Assembly: GCF_023101765.2 (NCBI RefSeq)
Contig: NC_064226.1
Location: 15,135,251 to 15,199,250, forward strand
DNA: 64,000 nucleotides
Direction: 5' to 3'
Source: Spodoptera frugiperda
Taxonomy: Eukaryota; Arthropoda; Insecta; Lepidoptera; Noctuidae
Shown: one piece after another, positions 38,268 to 47,244 of the stretch
Position numbering within the stretch: position 1 is the stretch's first letter
Layout: each line of letters starts with the position of its first letter
The notes under the pieces: model-generated
The model's input: only the letters and a program-made list of their open reading frames with translations
What the model was told of the DNA's origin: nothing
Databases searched by the model: none
Program-made: the position numbers and the translations under genes

Positions 38268-41200
38268 TTAAACTAACGAGTCCTCAATAGTCACAACGCG
38301 TTCTTTTCGCGGGATAGGCAATGTAGACCTATTCGTATTTGCCGTCTTACGCATAGTGCTGGGCCACCGCTTGGCCAGAAAAGAACTTAATCCTATCTGT
38401 TCGTTATCACTTAGCTGACGGTCAGCTGTAGTCTGCATTCTCGGTTGCACTTCACTGTACACGTCACTAATAGTTTTTGGTGCGGTTGCCGATGACTCCT
38501 GTCTCTGGCAAGCTTCTCCACCGCCCCGACGCGTGGGCAGCGAACAATATCTCCTCCATGTCCAGACTGCTGCTCCGCTTATTGCTATTGTCAGCAATAT
38601 GTAGCCTATGGTGTAATGGTGAATATCGTGATAGGAAATATCATCTATTTCTGCTTTGCTCGATTTTAAATCTTTGATCTGTTCACCTAGGATCGACAGG
38701 GACTTATTCAAGCCCTGCCTCTCTAGGATGTCGTTTGGTGATTCTTCGTCTGATGGGATCTTTATCTTCACGATATGGTTAATCTGGTCGAGCTCGGGTA
38801 TCAGAATATTAGATGCGAGTTCAATTTGGTTCGACTGTTGTTGTAATGAATATAGTGAAAAATCTTTGCCTTTGATAAAACATGACTGACTTAAGCTAAT
38901 GACCCCGGCCCCTGTCAGCTGTTGAACGGAAACTTGATCGTCACATATGATTTTCACTGAATAGCTGCCACAGCAAAAGTATAGGTATTGTGACGTCGAC
39001 TGTAACTCAACCCATTTGTTTTGGCATACCGATTTTTCAACGTTACATTTGTAGGTGATCGGATTTATCTCACAAAAATTTTGATCATTTTGCAGACTGA
39101 GAATTGGTTTGAATAGTTCACACATGAATGATTCTCCGTGAAGCAGGCATGTATTCAGCTCATGAACGGTTGGTATGAAATAAGAATCCTTTTTTAGGTT
39201 CACGGCAACATAATCTGAGACTGGTATTACGCTTACCATACTATTATCGGTTTCTTGTGGTACTGATAGTATCTTATACACTTGAAAACTTTCTCTCGCA
39301 ATAAGGGGAAGGGTTATTTCAAAAATGATGTAAGTTTCAGTTACTTTTGCTTTGGTTTTCAACAGCTTGTAAATGTGTTGCAGGTCACTTTCGACGTTAT
39401 CTATGGGCAGTACCAAATCTTTGGGCATTTGACCATATATAATTTGCAGCTCTCGTTTGAGTTGTGCTGGTGTTAGAATATGTAAGCTGATTTGACCATG
39501 GTAAACTTCTGAAATGGTATCGATTAAGGTGTCTTGGATTCTCTTTAGGTTTTGCATTAGATTAATAGTAGCGATAGACACAAATGTGAAGTCTTGGTGC
39601 ATAGTCATCACATCGATTTCTTTTTGTATGTTACTGGTTGCTAACTCTAAGTCGTGTAGATGTCTGTTTATAATTTTGTGTTGTTTTTCTATCATGGCTT
39701 CTGTTCGTTGCAATATATTATGTTCCGCTTCCACTATTGAAGTTTGGTTTTTCCATAGCTCAGCGAGGTGGTTTTGATTACGGTGGACAAGTTCAATGTC
39801 CTGCTTGTATTTTTCTGCGAAACTCTCGTCTAATACGCCAAACAATGAGTTTGCAATTGACCCGACGGCGTTGATAAGACCGCGTCGGGTTCGCATGCGA
39901 GTATTATAATGCTGACTAAGTAACAGCTGGTTGTAATATTGTAACTCATTGTAATCGTGACGTATTTGTAGTAGGATCATATGACAGTGACTCGGTTCCT
40001 TGATTGTTTCACAAGTTTTTTCGAGGTAATTGGTAAAATCCTTGACCGCCTTATCTCCTTGCCAATAGGGTGACATGTCGTAGTAGGTGACAAGTTTCCA
40101 TTTGTCACGAATCAATTGCATTTTCCCCAATGGGTCAAAGTACAAGGTTTGGTTGCTGTCTAATTGTTTGTAATTAAAGGATGCAGTGGTTGGTGTTATG
40201 ATACTAATGAACATTAACAATGCCAATGCTATGTTCACTATTCTCGGATGAGCGGGTGAGCCAGCGTGTCGGCTACTTCTAGCTTCTGGTTCAGCATTAT
40301 TAGTCTTTGGTTTTATTGGTTCGTTTTCGGTTTCAGTTTCTACAGGTAAAACCGAGAGTTTCACTATAGGTCGCTTGATATATCCATTTTTGGTTTTTAA
40401 AGTTACCACTCTTACTAGATCATCGTTCCCGGGGTGGACTTCTGTTATTCGGCCAACAGGCCACCTACCTGCTGGTAAATTATCTTCTTGTATAACGACA
40501 AGATCTCCCACTTTAACATTCTTCTGGTATTTTAACCACTTGTTTCTGGCAGATAATTGTGTTAAATATTCACTTTTCCATTTCTTCCACAAATCTCCAT
40601 ATAATTTGGTTACTAAATGCCACCTAGTTCTGGCATCTTCTGCTGTTTCCATCACAGTCACGCCTGGTCTTGTTGTTAAGAAATGCGCTGGTGTCAGAAA
40701 ATCGAGATCTTCAGGATCTTCCGTAAGCGCACAGAGCGGACGAGAATTGAGACATGCTTCTATTTTTGCTAAAAGTGTGCAATATTCCTCGAAGGTTAGT
40801 TTTTGGTGGCCGATAACACGCTTGAGGTGGTGCTTAAGACTACGCACAGCTCTTTCCCAAAGTCCTCCCGCGTGTGGACAAGAAGGTGCATTAAAGTGCC
40901 ATTCAACCTGTAGCTCGGTAATTTCTTTGTAGAAGTTTTCACTAAATATTTGTTGTAGACACTCGTACTCTTCTTGAAGTAGACGGTTTGCTCCGACAAA
41001 GTTGGTACCATTGTCGCTATAGATGTGTCGTGGTGTTCCGCGTCGCGCAGCCATTCTGTGCAGTGCTGCTAAGAAGGCAGAACTGGTTAGATCGGATACA
41101 AGCTCCAAATGAACAGCTTTTGTTGCCATGCACACGAAGATTGCTATGTACCCCTTAGTGGTTTTAATTCCTCGTCCTTTATTAGCCTTGATTTCTACAA

Positions 41201-44200
41201 AACCTGTGTAATCAACACCGCAGTGGTAGAAAGGCGTTGCTGGATTTACTCTGGATGATGGTAGGTCACCCATAAGTTGATATTGTCGAATAGGTTGTTG
41301 TTTGTGGCATGTAACGCACTGTCGTATATACTTTTTTGTGGCCATATATCCGCTGATGATCCAATATTTTTGTCGAATGTTAGACAATGTAAGGCGCGCT
41401 CCTCCATGGAATGTTAATTCATGAGCTTGTTTTATTATTAATGTGGTAATTCTATGGTTATGTGGTATTATAATTGGATGTTTCATTCCAGGGCTTAGGT
41501 GAGCGTTTTTTAATCTACCATTTACACGTAAAATCCCATCTTGGTCTAGAAACGGATTCAAACTTAATAGTTTACTCTTTGAATGCACTTTTCCTTTGGT
41601 TATTAAAGAATTTATGTCATCAGCAAATTCCATTTGTTGAACATTCTTAATAAATATAATATTTGCGCGACGTAGCTCTTGTAACGTGAGATAGGGTGAT
41701 CGTACTCTGTTTGCAGTAGGTAATCGCAATAACCATGCAAAAATACGAATAATTTTTGCATAGCAACTAAATTTCGTTAATAAATGGTTAATAATATATA
41801 AAATTATTGGTTTGTTTTGTTGTTTTACAACTACTGCATTGGATTGGTTTACCGATGATTTCTTGACTTCCAAGTTAGTTATGTAAGTTGGTTGAGTTGT
41901 ATCCTGGTTTTGGAATGATTTAATCCATGACGGTCCGTGCCACCATAGCTCATGTTCTTTCAATTGTTTAGTGGCCAATCCCCGACTCGCGCAGTCAGCT
42001 GGGTTTTCGCTAGTGTTGACATATTTCCAATGTTCGGATGGTATTAACTTGGTAATAGCTTGGACTCGATTGGCTACAAATGGTTTCCATCTCCCTGGAT
42101 CTCCTTGGATCCACCCTAAAACAGCAGTGGAGTCGGTCCAGCAATAAGTTTTTATGTTGTAATCTTCCAAGCAACTTTTTACTTTTTGGATTAGTTTTGA
42201 TAGTAGTTGAGCACCCATTAACTCCAGCCTAGGCGTCGAAATAGTTTTGTTTATAGGCACTACTTTAGCTTTCGCTGCCACTAAGACTGCCGTAGAATTC
42301 TCTCCCTTGCTGACTCGGCAGTATATCACAGCGGCATACGCTTGGTTTGATGCGTCACAAAACCCGTGTAATTGTACCTTGTCGTCTTTGCGTATTCCGA
42401 GCCATCTATTTACTTCTATGGTATTAATTTCTTTTAGGTCTCTTCTCAATTTGGTCCATTTAGTTTCTATATCGTTTGGTAGAATATCATCCCAGCTCAG
42501 GTTTGATAACCACACAGTCTGGAACATTATTTTCATAGTAATACTCAAAGGGGTAAGCCATCCTAATGGATCGAACAGTTTTGAGATGTCCGATAGCAGA
42601 GACCTTTTGGTTGGTTTGGTTGTTACTTCCTGTTCTAATTTGGAGTCAAATATAAATTTATCCTTTTGAGGGTTCCAGGCAAGCCCTAACGTTTTGGTGG
42701 AGTCGGATTGTTTGAACTCATATGTTTGCTGGTTACACAAACTTTTATCTAAATCAGACAGCAGCTTAGGTTCGTTTGAGGCCCATTTTCTTAAATTAAA
42801 TCCGCCTTTGCGGAGTATTTTTATTAGGTCTTGTTTTAATTGATTTGCCTGCTCTATTGAATGTTGGCCCCCACAGTAATCATCCATGTAGAAGCTTTCT
42901 TCTAAAGCTTTTGCTGCGTCGGGATAATTTTTCTGTTCGGCAGTTGCTAACTGCTTCAAACACATCATAGCTAGAAATGGTGCGGGTTTTGTACCGTAGG
43001 TAACGGTGGTAAGTTGATAGGTACGAATTGGCTGGTTTTGATTGTCTCTCCATAATATTTTCTGGTATGGTTGATCTTCGGGATGCACTAATATTTGTCG
43101 GTACATTTTTTCAATGTCCGCAGTGTAAACATACTCATACTGCCTCCATTTGAGGATTAATTCCTGAAGATCCTGTTGCAAATTGGGACCTCTATACATG
43201 ATATCATTAAGACTTACTCCGGATAGAGATCTTGCAGACGCGTTGAACACAACACGTAGTTTTGTGGTCGTTGACTCCGCTCGAATTACACTGTGATGCG
43301 GTAAATAGCACTCAGGTGTCGCATTTGTGTTTGATAGTGCCATATGGTGTAACGTGATATATTCATTCATAAACTTTTCGTATTCTCTTTTTACTTCTGG
43401 ATTCCTCTGTAACTTTTTCTCTAGATTACGAAACTGCGCCAAAGCTAATGGTTTACTGGCTCCAAGTTGTTCCTTGGAGTCTTTTTTGAATGGTAGTCGA
43501 ACTTGAAATCTACCATCTTCAAGTCTTTCTGTGGTTGACAAGAAAAACTGCAAACATTCATGGTCTTCAGTGGACATTTCATTTTGCTGGTTGATGTCTT
43601 CGTTTTCCCAAAATCTGCGCAAGTCATCTGTATTATGAAGAACGACGTTGCAATTGTAACGGGTTTTCATTGTCCCGCAAAGCAGCCATCCTAATTGTGT
43701 TTGCTGAGCGATTGGTTGATCCTCACTATCTCCTCTTAAAATGCCACCTAGCATTATTTTACAGTATACATCGGCTCCAAGAAGTAAATCCACTGCACGG
43801 CTGGTATAGAATTCGGGATCCGCTAAATTAATGGTTTGTATGTGAGGCCAAGATGGTTTAACAAATGTTCTATTTGGTAAGTTTTTGATTAAACTTTTCA
43901 TAATAAGGGTCTCTCCTTCTATCGCAAAGTCACTGTAAATAGACTGGATGCGAAGTTTTATTACACCTTTACAGTTATTTTCTTTTTCTCCGATGCCAAA
44001 AATTGTACCCTTACATTTATTTCTCTTTAATTTTAAAATTTGAGCGGCATGTTCGCTTATTATTGATATTTGTGATCCTTGATCAATCAAAGCTCTCATT
44101 GTATGTTGAGTTCCATCTGCTCCTGTTATCTTGACGATTGCTGTTGACAACAAGGTTTCGGTTATATCATTCTGAGATACATGAGTGGATGCATGTTCAT

Positions 44201-45890
44201 TCTTCGCTGCTCTGAAGTTGGTGGGTGTAGTCGTAGCTTTATGATATGATTTTGCTGATGTGTTTGATTGGTTTTTCATCATTATACCTTCATGCAATAA
44301 AGTGTTATGGCTAGCGTAGCATTTTCGACATCGCTTGGTCGAAAAACATTGTTTATTAAAATGGTTAAATAGGCAATTTACACAATAATTTAATTGATTA
44401 ACAGTTTTTAATTTTTGCTCATCCGACATTTGTAAAAATTGAGCGCAGAGCCATAATCCATGGTCAGCATTACACAATGCGCATGTTATTGATTTTGAAA
44501 CATGCATAGTTTTCACATTATTTTTCATGTTATAAAATTGGTTGTTATTTGATGATTGCTGATGGTTGTTAAATTGAAATGACTTTTTCTGGTATGATTG
44601 GTTTTGATGAGCTGGTTGAATGGTTTTCTGGTTATTTGATTCTTGTTTACGCCTCGATGCCTCTAATGCGGTAAACTTATTTTCCAAGAAATCTAGGAAT
44701 TCTTGCAGAATAGGTAATGTCCTGGGACTTTTAACTGACTCCATGTATTCAGAAAACGATTCACTGTCTAGTTTTTGGGCCAACAAATGAACCAACAGTG
44801 GGTCCCAGGTGGTTATATCGACGCCTAAATTTTGTATTGCGTGCAAACATTCCTTGGTTACATCATGCAGCTTTTTCAACATTCCCATTGTTTGATTTTG
44901 CATGTTTGGTAGGTTCAATAATATATTAACATGGGATGTAAATATAAGTCTCTGGTTACCATATCTATGATTAAGTATCTCCCAGCACACTTCATAATTT
45001 TCCGAGCTAATCTGAAGGTGGTGGATTAAACGCTCTGCTTCTCCCGCTACTTTACTTTTTAAAAACTGCATTTTTTGTGCATTCGATAACGATGGGTTTT
45101 TGTGTATGGTTTCTGTAAATAAGTCTTTAAAAGAAGTCCAATGGTGGTAGTTACCCTGGAATACTGGAATATCCATTTTTGGAGTAGATTTATCTCGATG
45201 TGTTTCAGACCACATTTTCGAGTTAATAGTTTTCTTCAAATCGTTGTAAATTTTTTCATGCTCGCTAAACTCATTTTGGTACCACATGTTTTCGTCGCCA
45301 TTTTCGCCCTCTATTTCCCAATGCAGATTATCAATGACCACCCAACGACTTTGAAGACACTTCAGTGCATCTTCGAACTCCCATTTGTTCTGCAACTTCT
45401 CCACTTCTATGGTTGCCACTGTCCTTTTAAAGGCTCTAAAGTTGATGGTTTGCTTTTTGATCATGTCACCTAATTTGTCGACGCGTTCTGCGCTCTTTGC
45501 GTTGTCCTGTTGTTGGTTAGCTTGAGACCGGGATGCGTTTTCCGTTCGATTTGATACACCTGCCTCCTGTGGAAGCTGTGGAAGCTGTCTAACTCCTTGT
45601 TGCTTTGACAAAAGAAGTTCCATGGTTTTGGTAATTAACTGCTTGGCAGACAAATATACCTCCTCTGCCTTATCGTAACAACTTTCGGTAAAATATACAT
45701 GGCCAAATTCACTAAGTTCACAGCACTTTCTATGGTTCCGTTGATAATCTCTCCAGTAATTTTCTAATAGTTCTAATTTCCTCTTACAGTAATCCATGGT
45801 TTTCCGATCGGCCCCATCTTTCTTGAAGTTGGTTAAGAACTTAACTAAAGCGTCGTAGATCTCAGTTTGGTTGATAGTGATTGCTTCCAT
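38268..45890 (-). CDS. Gag-Pol-Env polyprotein of the BEL/Pao element
   Basis: One frame of 2540 codons plus stop. I start it at the ATG at 45890 (AACAAAATGG, a strong insect start context). The open frame extends a little further up, but without an ATG before a stop near 45951. Residues from this Met: Gag with a DUF1759-like block near 241-258 and Cys/His knuckles at 470-524; aspartic protease with Asp603 in ALIDQGSQ; reverse transcriptase with Asp925 and YMDD at 1001-1004; Pao A17 block near 1099-1114; RNase H with Asp1179, Glu1223, Asp1253 and Asp1299; integrase HHCC at 1490/1495/1525/1528 and Asp1560, Asp1626, Glu1679; a DUF5641-like tail; then an envelope-like region from about 1880. No stop or frameshift interrupts it. 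Confidence 0.95.
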   Translation of the reverse strand: MEAITINQTEIYDALVKFLTNFKKDGADRKTMDYCKRKLELLENYWRDYQRNHRKCCELSEFGHVYFTESCYDKAEEVYLSAKQLITKTMELLLSKQQGVRQLPQLPQEAGVSNRTENASRSQANQQQDNAKSAERVDKLGDMIKKQTINFRAFKRTVATIEVEKLQNKWEFEDALKCLQSRWVVIDNLHWEIEGENGDENMWYQNEFSEHEKIYNDLKKTINSKMWSETHRDKSTPKMDIPVFQGNYHHWTSFKDLFTETIHKNPSLSNAQKMQFLKSKVAGEAERLIHHLQISSENYEVCWEILNHRYGNQRLIFTSHVNILLNLPNMQNQTMGMLKKLHDVTKECLHAIQNLGVDITTWDPLLVHLLAQKLDSESFSEYMESVKSPRTLPILQEFLDFLENKFTALEASRRKQESNNQKTIQPAHQNQSYQKKSFQFNNHQQSSNNNQFYNMKNNVKTMHVSKSITCALCNADHGLWLCAQFLQMSDEQKLKTVNQLNYCVNCLFNHFNKQCFSTKRCRKCYASHNTLLHEGIMMKNQSNTSAKSYHKATTTPTNFRAAKNEHASTHVSQNDITETLLSTAIVKITGADGTQHTMRALIDQGSQISIISEHAAQILKLKRNKCKGTIFGIGEKENNCKGVIKLRIQSIYSDFAIEGETLIMKSLIKNLPNRTFVKPSWPHIQTINLADPEFYTSRAVDLLLGADVYCKIMLGGILRGDSEDQPIAQQTQLGWLLCGTMKTRYNCNVVLHNTDDLRRFWENEDINQQNEMSTEDHECLQFFLSTTERLEDGRFQVRLPFKKDSKEQLGASKPLALAQFRNLEKKLQRNPEVKREYEKFMNEYITLHHMALSNTNATPECYLPHHSVIRAESTTTKLRVVFNASARSLSGVSLNDIMYRGPNLQQDLQELILKWRQYEYVYTADIEKMYRQILVHPEDQPYQKILWRDNQNQPIRTYQLTTVTYGTKPAPFLAMMCLKQLATAEQKNYPDAAKALEESFYMDDYCGGQHSIEQANQLKQDLIKILRKGGFNLRKWASNEPKLLSDLDKSLCNQQTYEFKQSDSTKTLGLAWNPQKDKFIFDSKLEQEVTTKPTKRSLLSDISKLFDPLGWLTPLSITMKIMFQTVWLSNLSWDDILPNDIETKWTKLRRDLKEINTIEVNRWLGIRKDDKVQLHGFCDASNQAYAAVIYCRVSKGENSTAVLVAAKAKVVPINKTISTPRLELMGAQLLSKLIQKVKSCLEDYNIKTYCWTDSTAVLGWIQGDPGRWKPFVANRVQAITKLIPSEHWKYVNTSENPADCASRGLATKQLKEHELWWHGPSWIKSFQNQDTTQPTYITNLEVKKSSVNQSNAVVVKQQNKPIILYIINHLLTKFSCYAKIIRIFAWLLRLPTANRVRSPYLTLQELRRANIIFIKNVQQMEFADDINSLITKGKVHSKSKLLSLNPFLDQDGILRVNGRLKNAHLSPGMKHPIIIPHNHRITTLIIKQAHELTFHGGARLTLSNIRQKYWIISGYMATKKYIRQCVTCHKQQPIRQYQLMGDLPSSRVNPATPFYHCGVDYTGFVEIKANKGRGIKTTKGYIAIFVCMATKAVHLELVSDLTSSAFLAALHRMAARRGTPRHIYSDNGTNFVGANRLLQEEYECLQQIFSENFYKEITELQVEWHFNAPSCPHAGGLWERAVRSLKHHLKRVIGHQKLTFEEYCTLLAKIEACLNSRPLCALTEDPEDLDFLTPAHFLTTRPGVTVMETAEDARTRWHLVTKLYGDLWKKWKSEYLTQLSARNKWLKYQKNVKVGDLVVIQEDNLPAGRWPVGRITEVHPGNDDLVRVVTLKTKNGYIKRPIVKLSVLPVETETENEPIKPKTNNAEPEARSSRHAGSPAHPRIVNIALALLMFISIITPTTASFNYKQLDSNQTLYFDPLGKMQLIRDKWKLVTYYDMSPYWQGDKAVKDFTNYLEKTCETIKEPSHCHMILLQIRHDYNELQYYNQLLLSQHYNTRMRTRRGLINAVGSIANSLFGVLDESFAEKYKQDIELVHRNQNHLAELWKNQTSIVEAEHNILQRTEAMIEKQHKIINRHLHDLELATSNIQKEIDVMTMHQDFTFVSIATINLMQNLKRIQDTLIDTISEVYHGQISLHILTPAQLKRELQIIYGQMPKDLVLPIDNVESDLQHIYKLLKTKAKVTETYIIFEITLPLIARESFQVYKILSVPQETDNSMVSVIPVSDYVAVNLKKDSYFIPTVHELNTCLLHGESFMCELFKPILSLQNDQNFCEINPITYKCNVEKSVCQNKWVELQSTSQYLYFCCGSYSVKIICDDQVSVQQLTGAGVISLSQSCFIKGKDFSLYSLQQQSNQIELASNILIPELDQINHIVKIKIPSDEESPNDILERQGLNKSLSILGEQIKDLKSSKAEIDDISYHDIHHYTIGYILLTIAISGAAVWTWRRYCSLPTRRGGGEACQRQESSATAPKTISDVYSEVQPRMQTTADRQLSDNEQIGLSSFLAKRWPSTMRKTANTNRSTLPIPRKERVVTIEDSLV
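38271..40253 (-). other. Envelope-like region (baculovirus-F/errantivirus type)
   Basis: Last 660 or so residues of the polyprotein. A hydrophobic leader at about 1884-1904 could act as an internal signal peptide, and possible N-glycosylation sites (NQT) follow. A furin-type site RTRR at 2000-2003 precedes a Gly-rich hydrophobic segment at about 2004-2020, as in the fusion peptide of baculovirus F-like proteins. Next come a long helical, coiled-coil-like stretch, a Cys-rich region near 2245-2340, a membrane span at about 2426-2445 and a 95-residue cytoplasmic tail. The order matches class I F-like envelope proteins. Whether it is made or functions is unknown. Confidence 0.85.
40326..41453 (-). 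other. Integrase domain and DUF5641-like tail
   Basis: HHCC zinc site (HELTFH ... CVTC), catalytic Asp in CGVDYTG, Asp in YSDNGTNF and Glu in GGLWERAVRS, in the D,D,E order required for strand transfer. A conserved BEL/Pao C-terminal segment (GDLVVIQEDNLPAGRWPVGR) follows. All key residues are present. Confidence 0.93.
41946..42638 (-). other. RNase H domain (Pao type)
   Basis: A Pao/A17 block, FDPLGWLTP, precedes the fold. The acidic residues lie in HGFCDAS, TPRLELMGA, CWTDSTAVLGW and NPADCASRG. It would degrade RNA in the RNA-DNA hybrid during reverse transcription. Confidence 0.92.
42756..43508 (-). other. Reverse transcriptase domain
   Basis: Contains LRVVFNASA, YTADIEKMYRQI with the first catalytic Asp, and the YMDD box at plus 42879-42890. 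The motif order and the VTYGTKPAPF block are characteristic of BEL/Pao reverse transcriptases. Confidence 0.95.
43701..44159 (-). other. Aspartic protease region
   Basis: ALIDQGSQISII replaces the usual DTG/DSG active site with DQG, which is common in BEL/Pao elements. LLLGADVY follows about 100 residues later as the second conserved block. It would process the polyprotein. Confidence 0.85.
44226..45890 (-). other. Gag region with zinc knuckles
   Basis: N-terminal helical part, then IPVFQGNYHHWTSFKDLF (DUF1759-like, typical of BEL/Pao Gag), a Gln/Asn-rich linker, and Cys/His clusters CALCNADHGLWLC and CVNCLFNHFNKQC followed by CRKC. It should form the particle core and bind RNA. Confidence 0.88.
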
Positions 45891-46087
45891 TTTGTTCAAA
45901 GCCAAATATATGGTAATAATAAAATGGTTTGGTCTGACCTTATTTTCTCCTTACGATACAGCTCCCCTCTAGTTGCAGCGTCCTCTGACGATACTCACTG
46001 CCTACTTTCCCTATTCACACTGGTTGCAAGGTCCCTGATTCACAAAACACTCCCGAACTTGTACTTCGCGAACCGAGGTCCTCAAAA
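45891..46087 (-). other. Element 5' leader
   Basis: 197 bp between the primer-binding site and the chosen ATG. It has no other long frame and presumably carries packaging or dimerisation signals, which cannot be recognised by eye. Confidence 0.6.
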
Positions 46088-46101
46088 GGCTCGAAGGACC
46101 A
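46088..46101 (-). other. Primer-binding site, tRNA-Tyr type
   Basis: Minus strand TGGTCCTTCGAGCC directly abuts the upstream LTR. Its complement, GGCTCGAAGGACCA, is the 3' end of eukaryotic tRNA-Tyr including CCA, matching over 14 bases. The match does not extend into the next two bases. Confidence 0.8.
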
Positions 46102-46424
46102 TGTAAAAAGGTGTGTGTCGCTACGTACGAAGCGAGTACCTTTTTTGTAGTGTTTATGGTTGTATTTTATTGGTATATGAATGATAATTATATTGTTATC
46201 AATGGTGAGATAAAAAATACACTAATTTATGGTTGATTACGAATTATATTAAATTCTACAAATTATTGGTTTAAATGGTTAAAACTAGAAGATGATTTGA
46301 TTTGATTTGATTGGTATGAGTTGACCGCCGAATGCGAACTAACTAACTACACGTAAAATTGACGCATTTATAAAAATGCATACAAGTAAAAATGCTGAGC
46401 TGTTCGGTTGCGTTGCTCCGAACA
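46102..46424 (-). repeat. 5' LTR of the BEL/Pao element
   Basis: 323 bp, no difference from the 3' LTR noticed over its length. In the element's sense it should drive transcription (TATAAA near its beginning) and it carries an AATAAA at plus 46166-46171. It lies 191 bp from the end of the Ig1 N-half exon. Confidence 0.95.
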
Positions 46425-46429
46425 AACCG
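46425..46429. repeat. Target-site duplication (right), AACCG
   Basis: Matches 37713-37717 exactly, confirming that the two LTRs bound a single insertion. Confidence 0.9.
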
Positions 46430-46615
46430 TTTGTACAGAGATGACCGGCCGACTTCGTGCGGTGCGCTCGGATTCCTGTGTGAATGCATTCAGCTGACCA
46501 CAATCTCAACGTTACATAAAATGCTTACATGGGTTAAGCAGCTTCAAACTTGCCATATATGTGTGTTCTGTGTACTACAACTTCATAATTCGAATAGTAT
46601 AAAGGAAGAAGTTAC

Positions 46616-46784
46616 CTGAGTCCAGGAATATCAGACACAGGGGCTCCGTCCTCAGTGAGCCAGGATATGATGGGTGCCGGCGTGCCGTGCGCCGCGCAGG
46701 ACACGCGCGCGCCCGTGCTGTTGGAGAACGACAGCCGAGGGGGCGGCTCCATCAGGAACAGCAGCTGACATGACGACGGCGATA
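46616..46784 (-). CDS. Dscam: Dscam-family exon, N-terminal half of Ig1
   Basis: First Ig exon of the receptor. After SPSSCQLLFLM it reads EPPPRLSFSNSTGARVSC, then AAHGTPAPIISWLTEDG and DIPGLR. EPP..R..FSNSTGA, the Cys of RVSC, AHGxPxPxIxW and D-PGLR are hallmarks of Dscam Ig1. NST is a potential N-glycosylation site. The acceptor is TGTTGTCCCCAG ending at 46785 and the donor is GTAACT from 46615 down. It is 169 nt, with two bases in and two bases out (AG completes Arg with the next exon). The upstream exon must end with one spare base. It would encode the signal peptide and was not recognised. A BEL/Pao insertion lies 191 bp into the following intron. Confidence 0.9.
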
Positions 46785-47205
46785 CTGGGGACAACAGAAA
46801 AGTTCCTTTAGTAAAAGCTAGACTTAATATGTCAACCACTGCAAATAGAATTGGCCACATCATTTCATTAGTTATGTACGCGTAGGTAATGTAGACTTCT
46901 CGTTTAACATTATTAACTGTCAATCATAACGAGTAACTGTACGTCTTCATACCAATTTGACATTAAAACGAGCGTGTAACCGCCACACTAGAGAACACAA
47001 TTATCTCGGCGACGCGCCACGTTGGCAACAATTTGCTTCGAAATTATTTGTCAGAAAATGATTAACTCCTACGTCTCAAACGTTTCATTTAACAAAATAA
47101 AAGGGAATTTCAAATGGTAACTCAATTAATGTGAGCTGAACGGCGTAAACAATTAGACGCGGAGCGGCGCGGCGCAGTGGTTGGCGCTGTGTACCGTGTC
47201 AGCCG

Positions 47206-47244
47206 GCGACACACGCGACACACGCGACACACGCGACACACGAC
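47206..47244. repeat. Minisatellite GCGACACAC, four units
   Basis: Four identical 9-base units followed by a partial GAC, preceded by a GC-rich CGGCGCGGCGC patch. Confidence 0.85.

Larger units (their letters stand above)
37718..46424 (-). mobile_element. Complete BEL/Pao LTR retrotransposon with envelope-like region
   Basis: Full-length element of 8707 bp, transcribed from the minus strand, the same sense as the host gene. It has two 323-bp LTRs starting TG and ending CA in either orientation, a 5-bp target duplication AACCG, a primer-binding site abutting the upstream LTR, and one long intact reading frame. Domain order protease, reverse transcriptase, RNase H, integrase, with Pao-type A17 sequence, places it in BEL/Pao. 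The envelope-like C-terminus makes it comparable to Drosophila roo. Identical LTRs and an unbroken frame indicate a recent insertion. Confidence 0.97.

Noticed and set aside
40375..40932. Long plus-strand frame inside the retrotransposon
   Set aside because: It is the reverse shadow of the integrase-coding region, as are the other plus-strand frames between 38.4 and 45.5 kb.
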